Positions 1-8,155 of a DNA stretch of 58,727 nt are shown here, piece after piece. Numbering within the stretch: the stretch's first letter is position 1; each line of letters starts with the position of its first letter. The stretch spans positions 1 through 58,727 of the forward strand of contig NZ_JARXZC010000046.1 in assembly GCF_029894335.1 (NCBI RefSeq), given 5' to 3'. Source of the DNA: Kitasatospora sp. MAP5-34. Lineage in GTDB: Bacteria; Actinomycetota; Actinomycetes; Streptomycetales; Streptomycetaceae. The notes beneath the pieces were generated by a model. It worked only from the letters and a program-made list of their open reading frames with translations, did no database searches and was not told the DNA's origin. The position numbers were made by a program, and so were the translations under genes.

Positions 1-243
1 CATGATCTTGGAAGCCGTGCCTGTTGCGCGCCTGGCTCCCCTCAAGCTGGCAGACCGTCACGAATCGGACGTCACGCGACTACGCCGAAGCCCTGGGCAC
101 AGCGGGCCCGCCCCGACGCGAAGCCGCGCCCGGGCAGCAGCTACTCCGACCACTTTCGCCCGATTCGCACCCGGGCGGCCGCATTCACGCCCGGGAGTAT
201 TTCGGAATTACCGAGGATCGCCACCGGACCCGAATGCCGGAAT

Positions 244-840
244 TCACCGTCCCGCCCCGGTGCCGGCACCCTGGATCGAGCCGATATCCAACCGGAAATC
301 CACCTCCGGCCCCGGCTGGGAACACCGCGTCGCACCGATCCCGCGCAGCATCCGCATCGCCCGCCCGTTCGCGGTCATGACGGACGCGGTGAGCGCGCGC
401 ACCCCCTGCCCCTGGATCACCTCCAGCGCGAAGGAGGCGAGCGCCGAGCCGAGCCCGCGCGACTGCCAGGCGTCCTCGACCAGTACGGCGAGCTCGACCA
501 CACCGGAATCATGCGTGCACAGAATATTGGTCATGGCGATCACCTTGCGGACATCGCCACCAGGTCCGGTCAGCAGCGTGACGCCCTTCTCGCGGTCGCA
601 CAGGCCGGTCCAGGTACTCCGGGACAGCCGTTCGGTCGCGGTGAAATACCTTATCGCCAGGCTCGTCACCGAACATCTGGCGTGCATGCTCTGAACCGCC
701 CGGAAATCCTCGACCCTGGCTGTACGGGTGACGGTGAGACCCCCTGCGGGAAGTCTCGTCAGTCTCGGAAGGTGAATTACCGGGCGGTCGGTGATTTTCT
801 CGGCCGGTACACATTCCAGAAGTGACGAGGCGTGATCCAT
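244..840 (-). CDS. GNAT-family N-acetyltransferase
   Basis: The protein (about 198 residues) has the GNAT fold signature: a beta-strand ending in VVELAVLVEDAWQSRGLG, which is the acetyl-CoA pyrophosphate-binding motif (Q/R-x-x-G-x-G/A), followed by a helix and a C-terminal strand. It therefore probably transfers an acetyl group from acetyl-CoA to an amine; the substrate cannot be read from sequence. The stretch MHARCSVTSLAIRYF resembles the substrate-side N-terminal region of stress-related actinobacterial GNATs. I chose ATG at 840; a GTG at 870 would add ten residues, and neither has a strong ribosome binding site. It stands alone, with no co-directional partner in the window. Confidence 0.75.
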   Translation of the reverse strand: MDHASSLLECVPAEKITDRPVIHLPRLTRLPAGGLTVTRTARVEDFRAVQSMHARCSVTSLAIRYFTATERLSRSTWTGLCDREKGVTLLTGPGGDVRKVIAMTNILCTHDSGVVELAVLVEDAWQSRGLGSALASFALEVIQGQGVRALTASVMTANGRAMRMLRGIGATRCSQPGPEVDFRLDIGSIQGAGTGAGR

Positions 841-1110
841 AAGGCCAGACCATATCGACCGTCCTGACACCTGGCAACCAGCTTCCCGGACTTTACCGTC
901 GGCGCCGCTTTTTCATACCGGCACGGCCCATGCGACACGCATCCGCCTACTCCGTCCGGAGCATTTTTCCCGGTATACGGAACCCTGCCCTCCCTCGGAA
1001 CGTCTCCTTCCGCCCCTTCACGACTCCGACCCCGGCCCGACGGACCAGCAGCCGACCAGCCCGGCCCGACCCGCAGCCGTCGAAGTCGCTGCCACCGAAC
1101 CCGCAGCCAC

Positions 1111-1165
1111 CGGACCAGCACCCGTCGGACCAGCACCCGCCGGACCAGCACCCGCCGGACCAGCG
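1111..1165. repeat. 15-bp tandem repeat in a 467-bp gene-free stretch
   Basis: The unit CGGACCAGCACCCGC is repeated head to tail about 3.6 times (1111, 1126, 1141, partial at 1156), with related CGGACCAGC and CCGACCAGC words near 1040. It lies between the GNAT gene and the hydroxylase gene (871-1337). Open frames across it read only PPDQH-like or GAGPA-like periodic peptides, so I see no convincing gene. Close to the downstream start are the words GTGCGCAAACA and GTGCGCATACG and a GTTCGTTCGAAC dyad, which may belong to the hydroxylase promoter. Confidence 0.7.
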
Positions 1166-1337
1166 GCGACAAGGCTCCGGGCGCAGCCCTGGTGACTGTG
1201 CGCAAACAAGCCACTCCGGGTGCGCATACGGACGAAACGCCCTGCGGCGGGCTGGTTAGCGTGATGCCCATCGGCGCCGAGCAGGTCGCGGCGACGGCGA
1301 GTTGAGAGCACGTTCGTTCGAACCAGGAAGGTGTGGA

Positions 1338-2549
1338 ATGACGGTAATGGAGACCCTGGAGTCCCCGGTGGCGACCAGCGCCCGTCCGCTCGACAGCGAG
1401 GAGATCCTGGCGCGCGCACAGGCACTGGCCCCGGAGTTCCGCCTGCGTTCGGACGAGATCGAGCGCGAGCGGCGGTTACCGGCAGACGTCGTCGAGCTGC
1501 TCCGTGGCACCGGTGTCTTCCGGATGGCGATGCCGAAGTCGCTGGGTGGCCCCGAGCTGACCTTCTCCCAGCAGACCCGGGTGATCGAGGCACTGTCGAT
1601 CGGCGACTCCGCCGTCGGCTGGTGCGGGATGATCGGGATGGACACCTGGGCGTACGCCCGCTGCATGCCGGAGTCGGTGGAGCGTTCGATCATCGACACC
1701 CCCGACCTGATCACGGCGGGCATGATCTTCCCCTCCGGCAAGGCCGAGCGGGTGCCGGGCGGCTACCGGGTGTCCGGGCGCTGGAGTTTCGGCAGCGGGA
1801 TCACGCACTGCGACTGGCTGATCGGCGGGGTACTGGTCCACCAGGACGGCGAGCCCGAGGCGGACCCGGACGGCGGCGCGGTGCACTGGCGGGTCATCAT
1901 GGGCCGTCCCGAGCAGTTCGAGATCCTCGACACCTGGTACACCACGGGGCTGGCGGGCAGCGGCAGCCGCGACTACCAGGTCACCGACCTCTTCGTCCCC
2001 GAGGAGCACACCTTCCGCTTCGGCCACTCGCGCGGCGAGGGCCCGCTGACGGCTCGGGACGCGTTCCTGGGCAACGTCTCCGGTGTCCCGCTGGGCGTCG
2101 CCCGTGCGGTGCTCGACCACGTACGGGAGCTGGCCGGCCACAAGGTCGAACGCGTCACCAGCCTGCCGTGGTCGGACAGTTACCGGGTGCAGCTGGCGAT
2201 CGCGCAGGCCGAGATGGACCTCACGGTCGCCCGCGACGCGGTGTACGCGAGCCTGGACCGGCAGTGGGACCGGCTGGCCGAGGGGCGCGCCGCGACCAAG
2301 GACGAGCAGGTCTCCGCCGCCGTCGCCCGGGTCAACGCCTTCCGCACCGCGCGCTCGATCGCGATCCGGATGTCCGACATGGTCGGCACCGCCTCGATCT
2401 ACCGCACCTCGCCGCTGGAGCGCTGGACCCGGGACCTGCACACCATGTGCCAGCACATCCTGGCGCAGGACCAGGTCCTGCAGTCCGCCGGCGCGCTGCT
2501 CCTGGGCAGCACTCCGCTGGCCCCCTTCCCACTGGGTGTCAAGGGCTGA
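1338..2549 (+). CDS. Acyl-CoA dehydrogenase-fold flavin-dependent hydroxylase
   Basis: This protein of about 403 residues has the acyl-CoA dehydrogenase fold with a type-2 C-terminal helical domain, as in two-component flavin monooxygenases (HsaA, HpaB-like) that use reduced flavin from a separate reductase. Seen features are an N-terminal helical domain (LRSDEIERERRLPADVVELL), a middle beta-domain (GYRVSGRWSFGSGITHCDW, then DTWYTTGLAGSGSRDY) and a C-terminal helical bundle. The conserved SGRWSFGSG segment is typical of this monooxygenase branch rather than true acyl-CoA dehydrogenases. The ATG at 1338 follows GGAAGG at good distance. An MFS exporter follows 195 bp downstream, suggesting that a hydroxylated product or toxic aromatic is exported. 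No reductase gene is adjacent. Confidence 0.78.
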   Translation: MTVMETLESPVATSARPLDSEEILARAQALAPEFRLRSDEIERERRLPADVVELLRGTGVFRMAMPKSLGGPELTFSQQTRVIEALSIGDSAVGWCGMIGMDTWAYARCMPESVERSIIDTPDLITAGMIFPSGKAERVPGGYRVSGRWSFGSGITHCDWLIGGVLVHQDGEPEADPDGGAVHWRVIMGRPEQFEILDTWYTTGLAGSGSRDYQVTDLFVPEEHTFRFGHSRGEGPLTARDAFLGNVSGVPLGVARAVLDHVRELAGHKVERVTSLPWSDSYRVQLAIAQAEMDLTVARDAVYASLDRQWDRLAEGRAATKDEQVSAAVARVNAFRTARSIAIRMSDMVGTASIYRTSPLERWTRDLHTMCQHILAQDQVLQSAGALLLGSTPLAPFPLGVKG

Positions 2550-2588
2550 CACCCCGGCCCGCACGTACCACGGCCCCAGGTGCGACCG

Positions 2589-2644
2589 GCCCGTCCCGCC
2601 GCCCGTCCCGCCGCCCGGGCGGCGGGACGGGCGGCGGGACGGGC
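2589..2644. repeat. 56-bp perfect palindrome between hydroxylase and exporter
   Basis: The two 28-base arms are perfectly complementary about a centre between 2616 and 2617. Each arm is built from the 11-base word GCCGTCCCGCC (or its complement), and one extra copy of the word continues to the right up to about 2656. A transcript could fold into a very stable all-GC hairpin 40 bases after the hydroxylase stop. It could be a terminator or attenuator, an mRNA-stabilising end that lowers exporter expression relative to the hydroxylase, or a protein-binding site. No T-run follows, as is usual in streptomycetes. Confidence 0.85.
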
Positions 2645-2744
2645 GGCGGGACGGGCGCCCTCCCCGAAACGTCCGACGGCGGCCGCTGCCGCCCTCCGAC
2701 CAGCAGATCACGACAGCCGAGCCAGAAGAGAATTGGGGAAGTTG

Positions 2745-4226
2745 ATGGCAACGTCGATCGACGTCGCACCCGACAACCGAGTCACCGCCGGTACGCCAAC
2801 AGCCGGTACGCCCACCGGAGACCGCGCGCCACAGTGGGGTGTCCGGCAGTGGGGCATGCTCATCGTGGTCTGCGGCGCGATGTTTCTGGACGCCCTGGAC
2901 AACATCATGGTCGGCATCGCCGTGCCGCCGATCAAGGCGGAACTGGGCATGTCGACCGCCTCCGTGCAGTGGGTCGTGAGTTCGTACGTGCTCGGCTTCG
3001 GCGGCTTCCTGCTGCTGGGCGGGCGGATGGCCGACCTGCTCGGCCGGCGCCGGGTCTTCCTGGCGGCGGTCGGCGTGTTCGCCGTGGGCTCGTTCGTGGG
3101 CGGGATCGCGGGTGACGGCACGGTGCTGATCGTGGCCCGCTTCATCACGGGCGTGGGCGCGGCGTTCACCGCCCCGGCCAGCCTGTCGATCATCGTCACC
3201 ACCTTCAACGAAGGGCCGCAGCGCAACCGCGCGCTGGGCATCTACACCGCGTGCGGCGCCGTCGGCTACTCCACCGGCGTCATCGCGGGCGGCCTGCTCA
3301 CCGAGCTGGGCTGGCGCTGGACCTTCTTCCTGCCGGTCGCCGTGGCGCTGGTGGTCCTGGCCGGCGCGATCGCGCTGGTCCCCCGTGACCCGGCCTACAC
3401 CGGCGGCCCCCGCAACTACGACGTGGTGGGCGCGACCACCGTGACGGCCGCGACTCTGCTGCTGGTCTACGACATCGTCGAGGCACCCACCAAGGGCTGG
3501 CTGGCCCCCCGGACGCTCGGCCTGTTCGTCGTCGCGGTGGCACTGTTCGCGGCCTTCGTGGTCACCGAGCGCCGGTCGGCCAGTCCGCTGCTGCGGCTCG
3601 GGCTGCTGCGCAACCGTTCGCTGGTGGGGGCGAGCCTGGCCGCCGCCGCGATCCTCGGCACCTACATGAGCTTCCAGTTCATCGGCGGCCTCTACATGCA
3701 GTCGCTGCGCGGCTGGTCACCGCTGGAGATGGCCTTCGGCTTCCTGCCGATCGGGCTGCTCATCGCGACCATCGCGCCACGGATCGGCGTCCTGGTCTCG
3801 CGCTTCGGCCCGGCTTGGATGATCTTCGCGGGCTTCGTCGCCTACACCGCCTCCTACCTGCTCTTCTGGGGCATCGGCGAGACCTCCTCGTACTGGTGGG
3901 CGGTACTGCCGAGCGTGGTGCTGATCGGTGTGGCCTTCCCGTTCTCCTTCCCCGCCGCGAACGTCCTGGCCACCGCCGGGGTGGCCGACGAGGAGCAGGG
4001 CCTGGCGGCCGGCGTGCTGCAGACCGGCTACCAGGTCGGTGCCGCCATCGTGCTGGCCGTGGTCAGCGCGACCATGTCGACCGGCGACGCGTCCCAGGGC
4101 CACGCGGCCGCGCTCACCAGTTACCACCACGGGATGTACGTCGTCACCGGGATCTCCGTCGTGACCATGCTGGTCGCACTGGTCGCGGCAGTGCGCGGCA
4201 ACGCCCGGCGGCGCGCCGCCGCGTAA
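2745..4226 (+). CDS. MFS exporter, DHA2 (EmrB/QacA) family, 14 TM
   Basis: The protein of 493 residues is a drug:H+ antiporter of the 14-helix DHA2 type. Hallmarks are motif D-like FLDALDNIMVGIAVPPI in helix 1, motif A LLLGGRMADLLGRRRVF between helices 2 and 3, and motif C GYSTGVIAGGLLTELGWRW in helix 5. It should sit in the cytoplasmic membrane and export a small hydrophobic compound using the proton gradient. The chosen ATG at 2745 follows GGGGAAG; the frame is open further upstream only because it runs through the GC palindrome. It probably forms a functional pair with the upstream hydroxylase. A strong hairpin follows the stop. Confidence 0.88.
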   Translation: MATSIDVAPDNRVTAGTPTAGTPTGDRAPQWGVRQWGMLIVVCGAMFLDALDNIMVGIAVPPIKAELGMSTASVQWVVSSYVLGFGGFLLLGGRMADLLGRRRVFLAAVGVFAVGSFVGGIAGDGTVLIVARFITGVGAAFTAPASLSIIVTTFNEGPQRNRALGIYTACGAVGYSTGVIAGGLLTELGWRWTFFLPVAVALVVLAGAIALVPRDPAYTGGPRNYDVVGATTVTAATLLLVYDIVEAPTKGWLAPRTLGLFVVAVALFAAFVVTERRSASPLLRLGLLRNRSLVGASLAAAAILGTYMSFQFIGGLYMQSLRGWSPLEMAFGFLPIGLLIATIAPRIGVLVSRFGPAWMIFAGFVAYTASYLLFWGIGETSSYWWAVLPSVVLIGVAFPFSFPAANVLATAGVADEEQGLAAGVLQTGYQVGAAIVLAVVSATMSTGDASQGHAAALTSYHHGMYVVTGISVVTMLVALVAAVRGNARRRAAA

Positions 4227-4244
4227 CGCGGCCGCACCCACCCA

Positions 4245-4292
4245 CCGGACGCCCTGTCCACCCCGGTTCCAGCGGGTGGACAGGGCGTCCGG
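4245..4292 (+). terminator. Hairpin terminator after the MFS gene
   Basis: An 18-bp perfect stem (4245-4262 with 4275-4292, beginning CCGGACGCCC) closes a 12-base loop, 18 bases after the exporter stop. It is a strong intrinsic-type terminator without a U-run. Confidence 0.85.
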
Positions 4293-4354
4293 TCGTGCCG
4301 TAATCCGACGGCGGCGCCTACGATGAGACCCGGGGGCTGTGCGAGGAGGCTGCG

Positions 4355-4657
4355 ATGTCCCGACGACGGCGCTACGCGCTGACGTTCCCCGGCACCCCTG
4401 GTGGTCACGCCCCGCAGGATGTGGTCGTGGTGGCGGACACCGGCTCCAGCGGCCCGGGCGGGTACCCGGTCTACGCCGACGCCTCGGGCATCGTCCGCGC
4501 CGAGATCAGCGACCTCGGGGAGGTCCGGATGCTGGCCAGCGGCGGACACCAGTCACCGCAGACACCGGTCCACGCCGAACCGCTGCCGTCCGAGCAGCAG
4601 GCCGAGCCGGTGGCCACCGAACCGGTGCCCACCGATCGGCATCCCACTGCGGAGTGA
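4355..4657 (+). CDS. Small protein, DUF6296-like
   Basis: This 100-residue protein starts MSRRRRYALTFPGTPGG and contains DVVVVADTGSSGPGGYPVYADASGIVRAEI, matching what I recall of DUF6296, a short family seen mainly in Kitasatospora and Streptomyces. Only the first 65 residues look folded (beta-rich); the tail, rich in Pro, Glu and Thr, looks disordered. The ATG is preceded by GAGGAGG. It has no signal peptide or membrane segment. Function is unknown. It is monocistronic between a terminator and the MarR promoter. Confidence 0.65.
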   Translation: MSRRRRYALTFPGTPGGHAPQDVVVVADTGSSGPGGYPVYADASGIVRAEISDLGEVRMLASGGHQSPQTPVHAEPLPSEQQAEPVATEPVPTDRHPTAE

Positions 4658-4668
4658 TCAGCCGAACA

Positions 4669-4720
4669 GTAATCAGTTCAGCGTAATTAGTTGAGCACTC
4701 ACGCATCGCTCAAGTAACCT
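4669..4720 (+). promoter_or_regulatory. Promoter with tandem 14-bp repeat for the MarR gene
   Basis: Two adjacent 14-mers, GTAATCAGTTCAGC (4669-4682) and GTAATTAGTTGAGC (4683-4696), differ at two bases. The second ends in TTGAGC, which could be a -35; TAACCT at 4715-4720 is an 18-bp-spaced -10, placing the transcript start about at the GTG of the MarR gene (leaderless). TTGAGC (4691) and GCTCAA (4708) form an inverted pair within the spacer, fitting autoregulation. Confidence 0.5.
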
Positions 4721-4727
4721 CTCCGGT

Positions 4728-5207
4728 GTGAACTCTTCCCCGCTCGACGCGGTCGTACGCCTGTGCCGCGCCCAGACCGTGGCGACCAGGCAACTGGACC
4801 GCCGGCTCGCCGCCCACGGGATCAGCTTCGGCGACTTCCTGATCCTCACCCACCTGGCCTCGGCCGAGGGCGCCCGGCTGCGCCGGGTTGACCTCGCCGA
4901 ACGCCTGGGGCTGACACCCTCCGGCGTCACCCGCGCCCTCGGCCCGCTGGAGCGGATCGGGCTGGTCGACCGCCAGTCCGACCCCCGCGACGCCCGAGCC
5001 AGCTACGCCTCGCTCAGCGCGCCCGGACGCCGGCTGCTCGCCGACGCGCGCGTCAGCGCCGAGGCGGCGGGCCGGGAGCTGTTCGGCGACGTCGGCGCGG
5101 CGGGGGGCGACTGGGACGCAGCCGATCTCGACCTGTTCGCCCGGCTCCTCGCCCGGCTGGGCGGCACGGGCCTGCCGACAACCACCGCCACTCCCCCTCC
5201 GACGTGA
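4728..5207 (+). CDS. MarR-family transcriptional regulator
   Basis: This 159-residue protein has the MarR winged-helix core: LDRRLAAHGISFGDFLILTHLA (dimer and first helix), RRVDLAERLGLTPSGVTRALGPLERIGLVDRQ (recognition helix), and the wing SDPRDARASYASLSAPGRRLL with the D-x-R-D motif. It binds palindromic DNA as a dimer and probably responds to a phenolic or other small ligand. The GTG start has no ribosome binding site but lies 8 bp after a -10-like TAACCT, so a leaderless mRNA is likely. Its stop overlaps a possible GTG of the next gene, so the two are co-transcribed. Confidence 0.85.
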   Translation: MNSSPLDAVVRLCRAQTVATRQLDRRLAAHGISFGDFLILTHLASAEGARLRRVDLAERLGLTPSGVTRALGPLERIGLVDRQSDPRDARASYASLSAPGRRLLADARVSAEAAGRELFGDVGAAGGDWDAADLDLFARLLARLGGTGLPTTTATPPPT

Positions 5208-5242
5208 CAGCCACCGCGAGCGACCGAAAGGCTCCACCCGCC

Positions 5243-5584
5243 ATGACCCTGCACACCTTCCGCGTCACCGTCCGGGGACGGTTCGACGGATTGACCGACG
5301 CCACCAGGGAGGCGCTGCTCGCGACCGTGGACCAGCACAGCTGGCTGAACTCCGCCTTCACCGAGGCCGGCACCCTCACCTACGGACCCGAGCTGGGCCC
5401 GTTCACCTTCCGCTACCAGCTCTCCGCCCCCGAGCAGGACGGCGCGGAGACGGCGACCACCCAGGCGGGGCTGGAGGCCCTCGCCACCCTCGAAGCCCTC
5501 GGCTGCGGGCACACCGAGCTGCGTCTCGGGGCGGTCGACATGGACGAGATCCCGATCCGCCGCAAGGGGCGGCGCGCCGTCTGA
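5243..5584 (+). CDS. Small protein, DUF6204-like
   Basis: This 113-residue protein contains HTFRVTVRGRFDGLTDATR and FTEAGTLTYGPELGPFTFRYQL, the pattern I know from DUF6204 in Streptomyces, a compact alpha/beta domain without known function. The ATG at 5243 has AAAGG nine bases upstream; an alternative GTG at 5204 overlaps the MarR stop. It lies in the MarR operon, so it is presumably induced with the same ligand. No catalytic motif, signal or membrane segment is visible. Confidence 0.65.
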   Translation: MTLHTFRVTVRGRFDGLTDATREALLATVDQHSWLNSAFTEAGTLTYGPELGPFTFRYQLSAPEQDGAETATTQAGLEALATLEALGCGHTELRLGAVDMDEIPIRRKGRRAV

Positions 5585-5824
5585 CCACGCCCGGACCCGC
5601 CACTCCCGGCTCCCGTAAGGCACTTCCCCGCTCCCAACCCTCACTTGCCCAGAGTTCACCTGATCGGGCGAGGGGTACGGCTCTTCACCGTCCCCCCACA
5701 GTCGGCCGACCTACTGTGAGCGCTGATCAACAGGAGGGATCGCAGGGCCGATCCCCGGCGGTCCGGCGCGCCCGCGCCGACCACCCGGCCCCCGATCGCG
5801 GGCCGGGGAGAGACGAGGAAAGGC

Positions 5825-8155
5825 GTGGCACAGGTGCCGCAACCCTTCAAGCTTCCCGAGTTCTACATGCCGTATCCGGCACGGCTCAACCCGCACCTCG
5901 AGGCGGCCCGGGAGCACTCCAAGGCCTGGGCCCGGGACTTCCGGATGATCGAGGGCTCGGGCATCTGGGACGAGCACGACTTCGACTCGCACGACTACGC
6001 ACTGCTCTGCGCCTACACCCACCCGGACTGCTCCAGCGAGGAACTCGCGCTGATCACCGACTGGTACGTCTGGGTCTTCTTCTTCGACGACCACTTCCTC
6101 GACATCTTCAAGCGCACCCTGGACACGGCCGGCGCGAAGGCGTACCTCGACCGGCTGCCCGCCTTCATGCCGCTGCGGCCCGGCAGCGCCGTCCCGGCAG
6201 CGACCAACCCGGTGGAGGCCGGGCTCGCGGACCTCTGGGCGCGTACCGTCCCCGGCATGTCGGAGAGTTGGCTCACCCGCTTCGCCGAGAGCACCAAGCA
6301 CCTGCTGGACGAGTCCCTCTGGGAGCTCGCCAACATGAACGCGAGCCGGATCTCGAACCCCGTCGAGTACATCGAGATGCGCCGCAAGGTCGGCGGGGCG
6401 CCCTGGTCGGCCGGGCTGGTGGAGCACGCGGCGGGCGCCGAAGTGCCCGCCGCCATCGCGGAGAGCCGCCAGCTGCGGGTGCTCAGGGACACCTTCTCGG
6501 ACGGGGTGCACCTGCGCAACGACCTCTTCTCCTACGAGCGGGAGATCCAGGAGGAGGGCGAGTTGTCCAACGGGATTCTCGTCCTGGAGCACTTCCTCGG
6601 CTGCTCGACCCAGGAGGCGGCCGAGGCGGTGAACGATCTGCTGACCTCGCGGCTCCACCAGTTCGAGCACACCGCCGTCACCGAACTCGCGCCGCTCTTC
6701 CAGGAGTTCGCGCTCGACCCGAAGTCCTGCCTCGACGTACTCGCCTACGTCAAGGGGCTCCAGGACTGGCAGTCCGGCGGCCACGAGTGGCACCTGCGCT
6801 CCAGCCGCTACATGAACGGCGGCCCGGGCGCCGCCGCGGACCCGACCGGGGTGCTGGGCGGCCCGGTGGGCCTCGGCACCTCGGCGGCCCGGGCGCTGAC
6901 CTCGCTGGCGGCCTCCATGCCGGCCCGGGCGAGGAGTTTCACCCACATCCCGTTCGAGCAGGTCGGACCGGTCGACCTGCCCGACTTCTACATGCCCTTC
7001 ACGCTCCGGCTCAGCCCCCACCTGGAGGCGTCCCGCCGCCACACCATCGAGTGGTGCGGAGAGATGGGCATCCTGGACTCGGTCCCCGGGGTGCCCGGAT
7101 CCGGCATCTGGGACGAACGCCGGGCGGCGGTCATCGATCTGCCGCTGTGCTCCGCCGGCATCCACCCGGACGCGTCCCTCGACGAGTTGAACCTGACCAG
7201 CGACTGGCTCGCCTGGGGCACCTACGGGGACGACTACTTCCCCCTGGTGTTCGGCCGGACGTTCAACCTGGCGGGCGCGAAGGCGTGCAACGAGCGCCTC
7301 GCCCAGCTGATGCCCATCGACCCCGCCGCCGCCGTCCCCGTCCCGGTCGGCGGGCTGGAACGCGGGCTCGCCGACCTGTGGCGGCGCACGGCGGGCCCGA
7401 TGGAGCCCGCTGCACGGCGCAAGTTCAAGACCGCCGTCGAGGACATGACGGAGAGCTGGCTCTGGGAGCTCTCCAACCAGATGCAGAATCGTATCCCCGA
7501 CCCGGTCGACTACATCGAGATGCGCCGCAAGACCTTCGGCTCGGATCTGACGATGAGCCTCTCCCGGCTGGCCCAGGGGCGGACCGTACCGGACGAGGTC
7601 TACGCCTCCCGGCCGGTGCAGGCGATGGAGAAGGCGGCGTCGGACTACGCCTGCCTGATCAACGACGTCTTCTCGTACCAGAAGGAGATCCAGTTCGAGG
7701 GGGAGATCCACAACGCGATCCTGGTCGTCCAGAACTTCTTCGACTGTGACAGAACCGCCGCTCTCGGCATCGTCAGCGACCTGATGACCGCCCGGATGCG
7801 GGAGTTCGAACACCTTGTCTCCACCGAACTACCCGCCATGTACGAGGACTTCGGACTCTCCCCGGAGATCCGCAAGGCCCTCGACGGGTACGCCGACGAG
7901 CTGAAGGACTGGCTGGCCGGCATCCTCAACTGGCATCGGCTCTGCCAGCGCTACACGGAGTCCGAACTCCTCGGCCTGGCCGCCCCCGTGGCCGCGCTAC
8001 TGGGCGGCCCGGTCGGGCTCGGCACCTCCGCCGCCCGCCTCTCCGAGCTGACCGTCGTACCCACCGCAGGCCCGGCCACGCAGTCATCCTGGAGGCTTCC
8101 CTCCTCCCAGGACAGTTGGCGGCCGAGGCAGCCGGCGGCCGCCCTACCGCACTGA
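5825..8155 (+). CDS. geoA: Geosmin synthase (germacradienol/geosmin synthase)
   Basis: This 776-residue protein is the bifunctional two-domain sesquiterpene synthase that makes geosmin. The N-terminal domain cyclises farnesyl diphosphate to germacradienol and germacrene D; the C-terminal domain converts germacradienol to geosmin by retro-Prins loss of acetone. Both Mg2+ sites are visible: DDHFLD at residue 88 and NDLFSYERE at 232 in domain one, and DDYFP at 469 and NDVFSYQKE at 613 in domain two. The linker holds the usual GGPVGLGTSAARALTSL, repeated near the C-terminus. Length matches the S. coelicolor enzyme closely. The GTG start at 5825 follows GAGGAAAGG. It is monocistronic and overlaps the convergent regulator by 12 bp. 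Confidence 0.97.
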   Translation: MAQVPQPFKLPEFYMPYPARLNPHLEAAREHSKAWARDFRMIEGSGIWDEHDFDSHDYALLCAYTHPDCSSEELALITDWYVWVFFFDDHFLDIFKRTLDTAGAKAYLDRLPAFMPLRPGSAVPAATNPVEAGLADLWARTVPGMSESWLTRFAESTKHLLDESLWELANMNASRISNPVEYIEMRRKVGGAPWSAGLVEHAAGAEVPAAIAESRQLRVLRDTFSDGVHLRNDLFSYEREIQEEGELSNGILVLEHFLGCSTQEAAEAVNDLLTSRLHQFEHTAVTELAPLFQEFALDPKSCLDVLAYVKGLQDWQSGGHEWHLRSSRYMNGGPGAAADPTGVLGGPVGLGTSAARALTSLAASMPARARSFTHIPFEQVGPVDLPDFYMPFTLRLSPHLEASRRHTIEWCGEMGILDSVPGVPGSGIWDERRAAVIDLPLCSAGIHPDASLDELNLTSDWLAWGTYGDDYFPLVFGRTFNLAGAKACNERLAQLMPIDPAAAVPVPVGGLERGLADLWRRTAGPMEPAARRKFKTAVEDMTESWLWELSNQMQNRIPDPVDYIEMRRKTFGSDLTMSLSRLAQGRTVPDEVYASRPVQAMEKAASDYACLINDVFSYQKEIQFEGEIHNAILVVQNFFDCDRTAALGIVSDLMTARMREFEHLVSTELPAMYEDFGLSPEIRKALDGYADELKDWLAGILNWHRLCQRYTESELLGLAAPVAALLGGPVGLGTSAARLSELTVVPTAGPATQSSWRLPSSQDSWRPRQPAAALPH

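Noticed and set aside
930..1259. Possible 109-residue protein over the 15-bp tandem repeat
   Set aside because: The frame is open only because of the repeat; PPDQH periodicity and no ribosome binding site.
2580..2744. N-terminal extension of the first MFS exporter
   Set aside because: The extra codons are the GC palindrome itself (Arg/Ala strings), and a good ribosome binding site precedes ATG 2745.
5711..7813. A 700-codon open frame antisense to geosmin synthase
   Set aside because: It is the third-position GC shadow of geoA; its composition is His/Arg/Gly/Val-rich without domains, and there is no ribosome binding site.
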